Shown piece after piece: positions 34,948 through 44,429 of a stretch of DNA of 64,000 nucleotides. Within the stretch, counting starts at the first letter, position 1. Every line of letters begins with the position of its first letter. Position numbers and translations under genes: made by a program. The notes beneath the pieces were generated by a model. The model did not search any database. It was not told the origin of the DNA and was given only the letters and a program-made list of their open reading frames with translations. The stretch comes from Oscillospiraceae bacterium (GTDB lineage Bacteria; Bacillota; Clostridia; Lachnospirales; Lachnospiraceae): assembly GCA_021771715.1 (NCBI GenBank), contig JAETOO010000002.1, forward strand, positions 124,001-188,000, in the 5' to 3' direction.

Positions 34948-36420
34948 TTACTCCACCCGGATTCTGAACACGATCGGCATGCTGCTGCGCATCGACGTCT
35001 CAATCTTCAGCCCTTCCGCGTCGCGGCGCCATACCGGCGGCTCCGGGCAGCCCAGCACCTCGACCGACTCGATGATCCCGTGGAAATTCGCCTGGTACAT
35101 GGCGTCCTGCTCGCCCAGGGAGCGGATGCAGTACCGGCCGTCCTCGCTCGGCGCGAGCGCCGTCGCGTAGAGGAACCCGTTCGCGGTCGTGAACCGGAAA
35201 TCGTCGGACTTCCACTCCTTCTTGATCCCGTCGGAGAACTGGCCCTCCACGATCTTCGTGCTGCCCTCGCCGTATTTTCTCCAGACCTTTGAGCCGTAGA
35301 TCGCCTCGCCGTTTACCTTGAGCCACGCGCCGATCGCGCGCAGCACCGCGGTGTCCTCCTCGCTGATCGTCCCGTCCGGCTTCGGCCCCACATTCAGCAG
35401 CAGGGTGCCGTTCTTGCTCACGATGTCCACCAGATCGCAGACGATATCCCGCGCCGGGCGGAACTCGTTGTGCTCGGTGTAGCCCCAGGAGTTCAGGGCG
35501 ATTGCCATGTCCGTCTGCCAGAAGTACGGCTTCATGTCCGCAAACTGCCCGCGCTCCACGTCCGGCACCGCCGTGCCGAACAGAAATGCATCGTGTTTGT
35601 AGTCGATCGCCACCTCGACGCCCCACTCGGCCGCCCGGTTGTAATAGTACGCCGCGAGCCGCTTCAGGTACGGCCGCACCGCGCTGTGATGGATCCACCA
35701 GTCGAAGTAGAGCACCTTCGGCTGATACTTGTCGATAATCTCGCAGGTGCGCACGAGCCAGTCATCCAGAAATTCCTTTGTCGGCCGCGGCTCGCTGAAG
35801 AGATCCTGGTGATCCGGCTCCGGCATCGCCGGCCAGTAGAAGTCCCCGCGCTCCATCGGCTCGTGAATATCGCTGTCAAACTCCCTGCCGTGCCCCATGA
35901 AGAACCAGTGCTCTACGCGGTGCGAGGAAGCGCCGATCGTCATGCCCTGCGCCTCACAGCTTCGCTTCAGCTCCCCGAGCACATCGCGCTTCGGCCCCAT
36001 CTCATACGCATTCCAGTGGGAAATCTCGCTCCGGTACATCTGGAACCCGTCGTGGTGCTCCGCCACCGGCACCACATAGCGCGCGCCCGCCTCATGAAAC
36101 AGCTCTGCCCACGCGTCCGCGTCAAAGTGCTCGCCCCGGAACATCGGGATGAAATCCTTGTAGCCGAACTCCTTGTGCGACCCGTACGTCGCAAGATGGT
36201 GCTCGTACTCCGGCGAGCCCTGCACATACATGTTTCTCGAGTACCACTCACTCCCGAACGCCGGGACGCTGTAGATGCCCCAGTGAATAAAAATACCGAA
36301 CTTCGCCTTCCGGTACCACACCGGCGGCTCATACGCAGAGAGCGACTCCCACGTCGCCTCATACGGCCCCCGCGCGATCACCCGGTCAATCTCCTCCAAA
36401 TACGGTTTCATGTCATACAT
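34948..36420 (-). CDS. GH29 alpha-L-fucosidase
   Basis: Retaining fucosidase of 490 aa. The catalytic domain has the family signatures KFGIFIHWGIYSVPAFGSEWYSRNM and RYVVPVAEHHDGFQMY, with the likely nucleophile Asp240 in VLYFDWWIH. The C-terminal part is a beta-sandwich. No signal peptide, so it is probably cytoplasmic and handles imported fucosylated host or plant oligosaccharides. The start at 36420 has AGAGGA seven bases upstream. An esterase gene lies 102 bp upstream in the same direction. A near-copy of its last 24 codons follows the stop codon. Confidence 0.9.
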   Translation of the reverse strand: MYDMKPYLEEIDRVIARGPYEATWESLSAYEPPVWYRKAKFGIFIHWGIYSVPAFGSEWYSRNMYVQGSPEYEHHLATYGSHKEFGYKDFIPMFRGEHFDADAWAELFHEAGARYVVPVAEHHDGFQMYRSEISHWNAYEMGPKRDVLGELKRSCEAQGMTIGASSHRVEHWFFMGHGREFDSDIHEPMERGDFYWPAMPEPDHQDLFSEPRPTKEFLDDWLVRTCEIIDKYQPKVLYFDWWIHHSAVRPYLKRLAAYYYNRAAEWGVEVAIDYKHDAFLFGTAVPDVERGQFADMKPYFWQTDMAIALNSWGYTEHNEFRPARDIVCDLVDIVSKNGTLLLNVGPKPDGTISEEDTAVLRAIGAWLKVNGEAIYGSKVWRKYGEGSTKIVEGQFSDGIKKEWKSDDFRFTTANGFLYATALAPSEDGRYCIRSLGEQDAMYQANFHGIIESVEVLGCPEPPVWRRDAEGLKIETSMRSSMPIVFRIRVE

Positions 36421-36435
36421 AGTCGTGTCCTCTCT

Positions 36436-36484
36436 GTCTGCCTGTTTTCTCCGTCTGCCCGGTTTCTTTGTCTGTTTCGTCTCC
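36436..36484. repeat. 17-bp intergenic tandem repeat
   Basis: Two and a half units, GTCTGCCTGTTTTCTCC, GTCTGCCCGGTTTCTTT and GTCTGTTTCGTCTCC, fill the gap between the esterase and fucosidase genes. The period is not divisible by three, consistent with non-coding sequence. Confidence 0.55.
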
Positions 36485-36522
36485 TTATGTATTCTCAGAC
36501 TTCTCCGTTTTTCTGCGCTCTA

Positions 36523-37440
36523 TCATCCTCTCTGCTTCCACTGCTCCTCGGCAAACGCAAATACCTTCTTTACATTTTCCTCCGCAAACAGCTTCGCGTC
36601 AGCGTGGTCGCAGTCCTCCAGCAGATCCAGCCGGACCCGGTCCTCCCCCGCGATCTGCCGCAGCCGCTCATAGTAGCCGACCGACTGCGTGTACGGGACG
36701 ACCGTGTCGCTAAGGCCATGCTGCAGAAGCGTCGGGCACGCGTCCTTCGTCAGATGCGCAAACGGGCTCGACCGCCGCAGCTCATCGCTGACGGACTCCA
36801 GATCGTCCGTCCCGAAAAAGTTCTCATAGGTCCAGTTCTGCAGGTACTTTCCGTTCTCATAGTAGTCGAAGCAGCCGTACCACAGCGCCAGCACATCCGG
36901 CTTCGCGGAAAACGCCTCGTTGCCGGAGAAATCCTCCTCCAGATAACCGGTGTCGCAGCTAGTCGCCGCGAGCGCGGCAAGGTGTGCGCCCGCCGAGCCG
37001 CCCCAGAGCATGATCCGGTTCGGGTCGAGGCGGTACTTTTTGGCATTCGCCCGCAGAAAGCGGATTGCCGACTTGATCTCGAGCACAGGGAGCGGGTAAT
37101 GCCCCTTCGGGCTGAGCGTATAGCCCAGCGACACGCACGCAAAGCCGCGCGACAGTCCTAGTAGGAACGGCTCAAATTCGACCGACTTTTTCTGCCCGAA
37201 ATACCACGCGCCGCCGTGCACCTCCACAAACACCGGGAACGGGCCGTCGCCGCTCTTCGGATAAAAGATGTCCAGCCGCTCGTCGGACGACCGCGTCCCG
37301 TAGACCACATCCGTCTCCTTGCGCGGATAGCGCGAATCGTCCATCGGCGGGATCATCCCCTCCGCCGTCACAATCCCGTCATCCCCGCGCCGCTCGGCCG
37401 TCTCGCGGATGCTCTGTTTGATCAATTCTGTGATATTCAC
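36523..37440 (-). CDS. Alpha/beta-hydrolase carbohydrate-type esterase
   Basis: Serine esterase of the BD-FAE/hormone-sensitive-lipase-like class, 305 aa. Oxyanion motif VEVHGGAWYFG, nucleophile elbow MLWGGSAGAHLA, and likely acid and base near SDTVVPYTQS and LEDCDHADAK. The start is GTG at 37440 behind GGAGGGGG. No signal peptide. With a fucosidase just downstream, deacylation of plant or host oligosaccharides is plausible, but the substrate is not shown by sequence. Confidence 0.85.
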   Translation of the reverse strand: MNITELIKQSIRETAERRGDDGIVTAEGMIPPMDDSRYPRKETDVVYGTRSSDERLDIFYPKSGDGPFPVFVEVHGGAWYFGQKKSVEFEPFLLGLSRGFACVSLGYTLSPKGHYPLPVLEIKSAIRFLRANAKKYRLDPNRIMLWGGSAGAHLAALAATSCDTGYLEEDFSGNEAFSAKPDVLALWYGCFDYYENGKYLQNWTYENFFGTDDLESVSDELRRSSPFAHLTKDACPTLLQHGLSDTVVPYTQSVGYYERLRQIAGEDRVRLDLLEDCDHADAKLFAEENVKKVFAFAEEQWKQRG

Positions 37441-37859
37441 CTGTAATCCCCCTCCTGTCCGTGCAGCACTGACGATCGTTCCTCGCCCTAGTTGCGGACA
37501 GTCGACCCGGCGCGTGTATCGCTTGCGTCTGCGTCAAATTCTCTGCCTGCTGTCCTGGCTGCACAGGTCAAAAATGAGCAGCGCAGTCCGAACCTTGTGC
37601 CGGGCAGTTACGCTGTACTGGATCCATCATATAACACCCGAATCGGTTTTGCAAGATTTCATAGCGGAAGTTTTTCAGGCAGCTCCGAAGATAGCCGCTT
37701 TCACATATCCATCACATTTAGCATAGAAAATTCTGTGCAGGTATAGTATACTGAACTATATCAATCACGCAAACAGCACGACTTCCTGCGGCAGATTCGT
37801 TTCCTTATCTGCATGGCGAGCGGTCTGCCGCGTTTTCATCTACTTACGGAGGTTTTTCC

Positions 37860-39665
37860 ATGCGAATCCTGGACGCTCTTTCTTCCATAAAAACTCATAA
37901 ATCCGAGGTCCCGCCTTCCCGTAAGCTGCGCACGATCTGGAGTGATCCGCTGGATCCGAACCGGATTCTGACGGAGTACCCCAGGCCGCAGCTGGAGCGC
38001 CGGAACTGGATCTGCCTGAACGGGATCTGGGAGTATGCATTTACCAGCCACAAATCGCGCCCGCTCACCCCGGACGGGCAGATTCTCGTGCCGTTCTCCC
38101 CGGAGACGCGGCTCTCCGGCGTCGAGAAGCGGCTCGAGCCGGGCAAATACCTCTGGTACTTCCGGCACATCGTGCTCGACGAGCTCCCGGAGCGGAAGCG
38201 GCTTATCCTGCACTTCGGGGCGGTCGACTACAGCTGCGGCGTCTGGTGGAACGGCGCCTTCCTGGGCAGCCACCAGGGCGGATATCTGCCCTTCACCTTC
38301 GACGTGACCGACTTTGTCCGCAGCGGGCGCAATACGCTCTGCCTGCGCGTGCAGGACGACAGTGACGAAGGGCTGCAGCCGCGCGGCAAGCAGACGCTCT
38401 CTCCCTCCGGCATGTTCTACCCGGCGCAGAGCGGCATCTGGCAGACCGTGTGGATGGAGTGGGTGCCGGAGGGCTACGTCGAGTCGCTCCGGATCACGCC
38501 GCTCTTCGACCGGGAAACGGTGCGCATGGAGATCACACTCACGCGCCCGCAGCCAATCGAGATCTGGATTCAGGGCGAGCTCCACGCGCTGTGCTGCCGT
38601 GTCCGGGCGTCCGAATTTTCCGACGGCGACCACCGCGTCACCAAGGAAATCGCTCTGCCCGGCCTCACCCCGTGGTCCCCGGAACGTCCGTTTCTCTACC
38701 GGGTCCGCATCTACACCGGGGAGGACGCTGTCAGCAGCTACTTCGCGATGCGCAAATTCTCGGTCGGGACGGATGAAGCAGGCGTGCCCAGACTCCTGCT
38801 CAACAACCGCCCGTACTTTTTCAACGGCGTGCTCGACCAGGGCTACTGGCCGGAGAGTCTGTACACGCCGCCGTCCGACGCGGCGATGATTTTTGATATC
38901 CAGCAGATGAAGGCGCTCGGCTTCAACATGCTGCGCAAGCATCTGAAGATCGAGCCGCTCCGCTGGTACTACCACTGTGACCGGCTGGGCATGGTCGTCT
39001 GGCAGGACCTCGTGAACGGCGGAGGAAAGCCCGTTATGCCGTTCGTCTGCTATCTGCCCACCGCACTCCCCGCCATCACGCGCAGGGTCAGCGACCGCCA
39101 CTACCGGCTGTTCTCCCGCTCCGACAAGCGGGCGCGGCGGCAGTGGGAGCGCGAGTGCGCCGAGACGATCGAGCACCTCTACAACTGTCCCTGCATCGGC
39201 CTGTGGACTCCGTTCAATGAGGGCTGGGGCCAGTTTGACGCGCTGCGCATCACCGAAAAAATCCGCCGTCTCGACGGCACCCGCCCGATCGACCACGCAA
39301 GCGGCTGGTACGACCAGGGCGGCGGCGATGTCCAGAGCGTACATAATTATTTCCGACCGCTCTCGGTGCGTGTCGGCCGCCGGCCGGCTGTGCTCTCCGA
39401 GTACGGCGGATCCTCGCTTCTCATCTCCGGCCACACCTGCTCCGACCAGTCCTACGGCTACCGCGCCTGCAAGACGCCCGAAGCGTTCACGAAGATCTTC
39501 CTCGCCCAGCAGCAGAAGATCCGCCAGCTCGAGGCGCAGGGGCTCTGTGCCGCCGTCTACACGCAGGTCTCCGACATCGAGGACGAGTGCAACGGCCTGT
39601 TCACCTACGACCGGAAGGTCTGCAAGCTGACGCGCGAGGGGCAGATTGCCTTGTGCCGGCAGTAG
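37860..39665 (+). CDS. GH2-family glycoside hydrolase (second copy type)
   Basis: 601 aa with GH2 layout: jelly-roll (VWWNGAFLGSHQGGYLPFTFDVT), immunoglobulin-like domain, TIM barrel. Acid/base Glu454 in LWTPFNEGWGQFD and nucleophile Glu514 in VLSEYGG. CGGAGG precedes the start. It shares architecture and many segments with the GH2 at 7772 (PRPQL, DQGYW, TPPS, RKH.KIE), so the two are paralogues of one subfamily. No signal peptide. The 419-bp gap upstream (37441-37859) contains a TATAGTATACT stretch that may be a promoter, and no other gene that I can see. Confidence 0.88.
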   Translation: MRILDALSSIKTHKSEVPPSRKLRTIWSDPLDPNRILTEYPRPQLERRNWICLNGIWEYAFTSHKSRPLTPDGQILVPFSPETRLSGVEKRLEPGKYLWYFRHIVLDELPERKRLILHFGAVDYSCGVWWNGAFLGSHQGGYLPFTFDVTDFVRSGRNTLCLRVQDDSDEGLQPRGKQTLSPSGMFYPAQSGIWQTVWMEWVPEGYVESLRITPLFDRETVRMEITLTRPQPIEIWIQGELHALCCRVRASEFSDGDHRVTKEIALPGLTPWSPERPFLYRVRIYTGEDAVSSYFAMRKFSVGTDEAGVPRLLLNNRPYFFNGVLDQGYWPESLYTPPSDAAMIFDIQQMKALGFNMLRKHLKIEPLRWYYHCDRLGMVVWQDLVNGGGKPVMPFVCYLPTALPAITRRVSDRHYRLFSRSDKRARRQWERECAETIEHLYNCPCIGLWTPFNEGWGQFDALRITEKIRRLDGTRPIDHASGWYDQGGGDVQSVHNYFRPLSVRVGRRPAVLSEYGGSSLLISGHTCSDQSYGYRACKTPEAFTKIFLAQQQKIRQLEAQGLCAAVYTQVSDIEDECNGLFTYDRKVCKLTREGQIALCRQ

Positions 39666-39724
39666 GCAGAGCTACCTCAACAACCTTGAGGCGATTTTAA
39701 AGAGATCTTGACAACATGTGAAAA

Positions 39725-39770
39725 GGAGCCGGAACTCAGATAACCCTGATCCCGGCTCTTTGCTTCCTAT
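39725..39770 (+). terminator. Rho-independent terminator of the GH2 gene
   Basis: Stem GAGCCGG (39726-39732) with CCGGCTC (39752-39758), an inner TCAG/CTGA pairing in the loop, then a T-rich tail (TTTGCTTCCTATTCTTCTTTT). Confidence 0.8.
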
Positions 39771-39778
39771 TCTTCTTT

Positions 39779-39899
39779 TAAAAATTAAAATCGCGCTGCA
39801 TCGCGTGCCAGCTTATCCTGCATTAAAATTGCACTGCATCGCACGCCACAGCTTATCCTGCATCAAAATTGCACCGAAGCACGCGCAGCCTACATCAAT
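39779..39899. repeat. About 39-41 bp intergenic tandem repeat, 3 units
   Basis: Units begin ATTAAAATCGCGCTGCATCG, ATTAAAATTGCACTGCATCG and ATCAAAATTGCACCGAAGCA, the first two ending GCTTATCCTGC. A pyrimidine-rich decayed stretch (39900-39957) runs up to the ABC-F stop codon. No gene is present from 39771 to 39957. Confidence 0.7.
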
Positions 39900-39957
39900 G
39901 CTTCTATTTCTGTTATTTCTACTCCTGCCTTTTCTGCCTCTGTCTCTTCTACTTCTG

Positions 39958-42018
39958 TTATTTCTGCCTCTGCTGCTCCTTCTCCTCCAGCTCCTCGAGC
40001 TCCATCTCAGCCTCTACCATGCGCTCCAGCAGCGTTTCCTGCTGATGCTCCTCCTCGTCGAGCTGGCTCTGCAGCTCCATCAGCTTCTGATAGTCCGACG
40101 CCAGAGCAGGGTCCATCAGCTGCATCGACAGCTCTTCTGCCTTTTTCTCGCTCTCCTGCAGCTGCTGGCCGTATTTCTCCAGCTGGCGCTGCAGGCGCGA
40201 ACGGATTTTGCCCGGGTTGTAGTACGTCTTCTGGTCGAACACGTCCTTCAGCGTCGGGCCGGCGTCCGCGGAACTTCTGGCAAAACCACCCGCTGTCTGA
40301 CGCGAGCCTGTCCCTCCCTGGTTGGACGCGCTGCCCGGCGCGGCCGCAGACTCCCGGCCGATATCCGTAATCAGCCCGGCCTGCCTCTTCTGCTTCTCGG
40401 CAAGATACGCTTCATAGCCGCCCTGATACTGGCGCACGCAGGCCACGCCGTCCGGCCCAGCCGACTCAAACTCCAGAATCCCGGTCGCCACCTGGTTGAT
40501 GAAATACCGGTCATGCGACACAAAGAGCACGGTGCCGCCAAAGCCCCGGAGCATTTTCTCGAGCGCATCCTTCCCTATGATATCCATATGATTCGTCGGC
40601 TCGTCCAGGATCAGCAGATTCGGCCTCGTATAGAACATCTTGCACAGCTCGAGGCGGACCTTCTCACCGCCCGAGAGCTGCCCCATCTGCTTCTCCACTT
40701 CCTCGCCGGAGAACAGAAATGCTCCCAGCGCGCCGCGCACCTGCTCGCGCACACAGTCCGGATATTCCTCCCAGAAATTCTCCAGCACGGTCTGCTGCGG
40801 GTCCGCGTCGTTCACGACCGCCTCCTGCTGGTCAAAATATCCCCACTCCACTCTCTGCCCAAACGAAAAGCTTCCGGCGAGCGGCGGGATCAGCCCGGTA
40901 AGCGTCTTCAGCAGCGTCGATTTTCCCTTCCCGTTCTCCCCGATGATCGCCAGGCGTTCCCCGCGCATCAGTCTCAGGCTGACCCGGGCCAGCTCGCTCC
41001 CGTAGCCGATCCCGAGCTGCCTTGCGCTCAGCACCTCCGAGTAGCTCTCGACGCGCGGTGTAAACATCGCCTTAAAACTCGCCGTGTCAAACCGCCGCGG
41101 CTTCTCGATCTTGACCATATGCTCAATCGCCTTGCGCTTCGAGAGCGTTGCACTCACCTTTGTCGGCGTATTCTTCCATTTTTCGATCCACTCGGTAAGT
41201 CTCCGGATCTCCTTCTGCTGCGCCTCGTAGTCCTTCTCCTGCTTTGCGAGGTTCTCCTCCTTCTGCCGCATAAAGGCCGTGTAGTTGCCGACATACCGCC
41301 GGATTCTGTGATACTCGATCTCGTACGTCACATCTGCGACGCGGTCGAGAAACATCCGGTCATGCGAGACGATCACGACCGCCTTGTCATACCGCTTCAG
41401 AAAGGACTCCAGCCACTCAATCGTCGGCAGGTCCAGGTGGTTCGTCGGCTCATCGAGCAGCATAATGTCCGGGCGCGACAAAAACAGCTTGATAAACGCA
41501 AGCTTCGTCTGCTGTCCGCCGGAGAAGCTGCCGACCGGGCGCTGCAAATCCTCCGGCGAAAAGCCAAACTGCCGGAGCATCAGCTCCATATCCTGACGCC
41601 ACGTATAGCCCTGCAGCGCCTCCATCTGCTTCTGCAGATCATGGTACCTGGCCAGGAGCCTGTGGTCCGTCCCGTCAGAGAGCGCTTCCTCTATTTCATG
41701 CATCTGCCGCTCACACGCAAAGACCGGTGCAAAGACCTTCTTGATCTCTTCCTCCACGGTGAGCTCCGCGTCCTCAAAGCTGATCTGCCGCAGATAGCCG
41801 ATCTCGCTGACGCCGGCCCGCGTGATGCCGCACGCCTCATCGCTGTCCGGATTGTTCATGGTCAGATCGCCCGCGATCAGCTTCAGCAGCGTCGTCTTCC
41901 CGCATCCGTTCCGCCCCACCACCGCGACCTTTTCGTGGTCGTGAATCTCAAAATTTACATCCTCCAGCACCGTCTCAGCGCCATACTGAACCAGTGCATG
42001 CCTGATTTCGTATCTCAT
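39958..42018 (-). CDS. ABC-F family ATPase (ribosome-associated type)
   Basis: Soluble protein with two ABC domains and no membrane segments, 686 aa. Domain 1: VVGRNGCGKTT, VGSFSGGQQTK, MLLDEPTNHLD. Domain 2: IIGENGKGKST, QLSGGEKVR, LILDEPTNHMD. An arm-like helical insert (KEENLAKQEKDYEAQQKE) and a C-terminal coiled coil (about 600-686) are present. ABC-F proteins act on the translating ribosome; some give antibiotic resistance, and the subfamily cannot be fixed here. A Gly/Ser/Ala-rich linker (about residues 548-582) precedes the coiled coil and is longer than usual. Confidence 0.9.
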   Translation of the reverse strand: MRYEIRHALVQYGAETVLEDVNFEIHDHEKVAVVGRNGCGKTTLLKLIAGDLTMNNPDSDEACGITRAGVSEIGYLRQISFEDAELTVEEEIKKVFAPVFACERQMHEIEEALSDGTDHRLLARYHDLQKQMEALQGYTWRQDMELMLRQFGFSPEDLQRPVGSFSGGQQTKLAFIKLFLSRPDIMLLDEPTNHLDLPTIEWLESFLKRYDKAVVIVSHDRMFLDRVADVTYEIEYHRIRRYVGNYTAFMRQKEENLAKQEKDYEAQQKEIRRLTEWIEKWKNTPTKVSATLSKRKAIEHMVKIEKPRRFDTASFKAMFTPRVESYSEVLSARQLGIGYGSELARVSLRLMRGERLAIIGENGKGKSTLLKTLTGLIPPLAGSFSFGQRVEWGYFDQQEAVVNDADPQQTVLENFWEEYPDCVREQVRGALGAFLFSGEEVEKQMGQLSGGEKVRLELCKMFYTRPNLLILDEPTNHMDIIGKDALEKMLRGFGGTVLFVSHDRYFINQVATGILEFESAGPDGVACVRQYQGGYEAYLAEKQKRQAGLITDIGRESAAAPGSASNQGGTGSRQTAGGFARSSADAGPTLKDVFDQKTYYNPGKIRSRLQRQLEKYGQQLQESEKKAEELSMQLMDPALASDYQKLMELQSQLDEEEHQQETLLERMVEAEMELEELEEKEQQRQK

Positions 42019-42042
42019 CCTTTTTCCCTGATCTTCTCTGAG

Positions 42043-43671
42043 TTATATCCTTTCTCTCAATACCTCTACCTTACATCTATGCTTTTTATGCCTGTCCTTT
42101 TTCGAATATGCAATCCCGACCGCAAGAATCCTCCCTCTGTAAGGCAGCTGTTCTCCCAGCTTTCCAATAAAACGCTGCGCGTACTTTCTATCCTTGATCT
42201 GCTCGATTGCTTCCTCTGGCGTATGGTCAATCTTCAGCTCCAAAATGATACAATCTGCTGTCTGATCCACTGTCGGATAAAAAATGTAATCCACATAGCC
42301 CACACCGGCCTTATCCTCTCTCTGCACATCGTAGTATTCCCGTGCAGCCAGATAGACCAGCCTGACGATTGCAGAAAGCTCTGTCTCATCGTTGTACCCG
42401 GCCATCCCGGTCTCTGTGTCGTGTGCCTGTGTAAGAATGGCCTCCATTGCAGCAGTGTCGCCTGCCTTTGTAGCCATCAGCATTCGCTCCGATTCCTTTG
42501 CCAGCCTGTACATATAGCCCATAGCCTGTTCTTCCAGAACCATGTCCGCAAACTTGTCCATCAGCTCTCTGTTTGGTATACTGACTCTCCCATTTTCGCA
42601 GGTCAAAAAGCCGTATACCACCATCGCTGAGAAAATCTGATCCCGTGTTCGCAGCTCGGTTGCTGTTGCCGCATACTGCTTTACATTCGTCTCTACGGCT
42701 TCTCCCGCCATCATCACTGCAATCGCATCTCTTACATCGGCCACATTCTCCTTCACATAAGTAAAGATCTCATCGTACGGGCCAGAGCTCGTCCAATAAT
42801 CCGCCAGCTGATTATTTTCCAGTGCCAGCACCACCGATCTCGGATTATACAGCCGCTCCCCCTTTGGAGTGTGATAGCCGTCATACCATTCACAAAGTCC
42901 CTCTCTTGTCACCCTGCGCTCTGCTGTATTCTGTGCGTATCGCCCGTAGAGCATATCCACTTCCGATTCCGTAAAGCCAAAATAATCACTGTATTTATGC
43001 TGGGTACTCATCGTATACTCCCTGAACATATTCAGTTCAGAACCACTCGCGTATTTTGCGATTGGCAGAATTCCGGTCATGTATGCCAGCTCTACGTAAG
43101 GTTTATCCTTCAGCAGGTTGCCGAGAAACGAGAGATATTCCCTCTTATCCCCCTGTGTAACGAACTCCTGATGAAATATGTAATCCCATTCATCAAACAC
43201 AAAAATAAACCGAGCTTCTTCCTCCTCATAGAGCAGACTCAGAATATCCCATATCTCACTGTTCTGATCGATCCTGCAGGCCGGATATGCTCTCCGGATA
43301 TCCTCAAAAAGGATTCTCTGCACCCTGCCTATATAGTCTTCGTAGCTTTTACAACTGCTCGGCTTCTCATAAAAAGAAATGTAAATCACGTTATGCTGAT
43401 TCTCATGCCTTGCACACTGTTCCGCCCGGCTTTGAATTTGCAGTCCTTCAAACACAGAAGCACACTCGCTCTTGCCAAAAAACGATGCGACCATATTTGC
43501 CATAACCGTTTTTCCGAATCTGCGCGGACGTGTAATGCATACAAATTGATTCCCGGCCTCCACAAGAGGAAACAGCTCATCCAACAACAATGTCTTATCC
43601 ACAAAATACGGTCGGCTGCGCTCTGCCTTATACAGCGTTGCCGGCTTTTTTGCATTCAAATAGAGGCCCAT
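42043..43671 (-). CDS. AAA-ATPase-like / PD-(D/E)XK nuclease-like protein (DUF1703 type)
   Basis: 542 aa. The N-terminal AAA-like domain begins MGLYLNAKKPATLYKAERSRPYFVDKTLLLDEL, with the nucleotide loop ITRPRRFGKTV and FVFDEWDYIFH. The C-terminal DUF1703 segment has the nuclease-like pattern VDYIF...CIILELKIDHTPEEAIEQI. Such genes are multi-copy and variable in gut Clostridia and Bacteroidetes; the function is unproven, with mobile-element or defence roles proposed. Start set at 43671 (GGAAGG upstream); ATGs at 43680 and 43701 are alternatives. The region is AT-richer than its neighbours, which suggests acquisition. A 16-bp palindrome TATGCTTCAAAGCATA lies upstream at 43726-43741. Confidence 0.82.
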   Translation of the reverse strand: MGLYLNAKKPATLYKAERSRPYFVDKTLLLDELFPLVEAGNQFVCITRPRRFGKTVMANMVASFFGKSECASVFEGLQIQSRAEQCARHENQHNVIYISFYEKPSSCKSYEDYIGRVQRILFEDIRRAYPACRIDQNSEIWDILSLLYEEEEARFIFVFDEWDYIFHQEFVTQGDKREYLSFLGNLLKDKPYVELAYMTGILPIAKYASGSELNMFREYTMSTQHKYSDYFGFTESEVDMLYGRYAQNTAERRVTREGLCEWYDGYHTPKGERLYNPRSVVLALENNQLADYWTSSGPYDEIFTYVKENVADVRDAIAVMMAGEAVETNVKQYAATATELRTRDQIFSAMVVYGFLTCENGRVSIPNRELMDKFADMVLEEQAMGYMYRLAKESERMLMATKAGDTAAMEAILTQAHDTETGMAGYNDETELSAIVRLVYLAAREYYDVQREDKAGVGYVDYIFYPTVDQTADCIILELKIDHTPEEAIEQIKDRKYAQRFIGKLGEQLPYRGRILAVGIAYSKKDRHKKHRCKVEVLRERI

Positions 43672-43782
43672 CTTACACATTCCTTCCAAAATACCAATCA
43701 TAATTCCAAACAGCTACCCTTAAACTATGCTTCAAAGCATACCATAAGAATCTTCTTTTTACAAGCATACCGCATCGCTGTT

Positions 43783-44250
43783 TTACGCCTGCGGCTCTAT
43801 CTCGATGATCTCCCCCAACGGAATCCGCGTGCCGTTCTCGAGGATCAATACACCCTCGTACTCATCCAGTCTTTTCACGGCTCCGGCTGCCTGGACGTAA
43901 GCGCCGCCTGCTTTTCTGTCATCCGGCCGGAAATAGGTGAACAGCGCCCGGGCGCCCGGCTGCTCCAGCAGCAGGCGGAGCTCCTCGTCCAAGGCGGCCT
44001 TTCCGGACTCGTCCAGCTCAAGGCGGTTGTCCGTCAGCCGCGCCGTCTCCTGAATGATCCCCTCATAGCCCGACAGGGCCGCAAACGGCAGGAACTGGGC
44101 CGCGCGCCCTGCCATCGACATCCGCGGATGGCGCGCCGAGCTGTGATGCGGCAGATACAGCAGATCCTCATACTCCGCTTTCCAGCCTTTCTCGCCCATA
44201 GCCGATTTCATACTCTCTTTTTCACACGCCATTCGCTTCTCTCCAGTCAT
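43783..44250 (-). CDS. YolD-like protein
   Basis: About 155 aa. The YolD-family core is recognisable: YEDLLYLPHHSSARHPRMSMAGRAAQFLPFAALSGYEG, then RLTDNRLELDES and a C-terminal beta-rich LDEYEGVLILENGTRIPLGEIIEI. In Bacillus, yolD genes accompany uvrX/yqjW Y-family polymerase genes and are SOS-induced. Here it lies 179 bp after such a polymerase gene, on the same strand. Start at 44250 is favoured (GAGGA ten bases upstream); 44292 is possible. Role in polymerase control is assumed from association only. Confidence 0.8.
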   Translation of the reverse strand: MTGEKRMACEKESMKSAMGEKGWKAEYEDLLYLPHHSSARHPRMSMAGRAAQFLPFAALSGYEGIIQETARLTDNRLELDESGKAALDEELRLLLEQPGARALFTYFRPDDRKAGGAYVQAAGAVKRLDEYEGVLILENGTRIPLGEIIEIEPQA

Positions 44251-44429
44251 ATCGGTTCCGTCCTCATTCCCATTTTCCGCAGCACCTAGCATCTACTGTT
44301 CCCCAAACCCATCATTCCAGTCATCACTCTTCGTGCTATCCTTCGTCAACTCTTTACACCTGGCATTCTCCGGTCGCAGCCGTCCAGTCACCCTACACAT
44401 CGCTCTTGTTCTCCACGAATTCTCTTCGT

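Noticed and set aside
37690-37703. CcpA (cre) site upstream of the second GH2 gene
   Set aside because: TGAAAGCGGCTATC on the minus strand is only a partial match and lies far from the gene start.
39718-42630. 970-codon open frame on the + strand
   Set aside because: It is antisense to the ABC-F ATPase and part of the AAA gene; the minus strand carries clear family motifs and ribosome sites. Long antisense frames are expected at this GC content.
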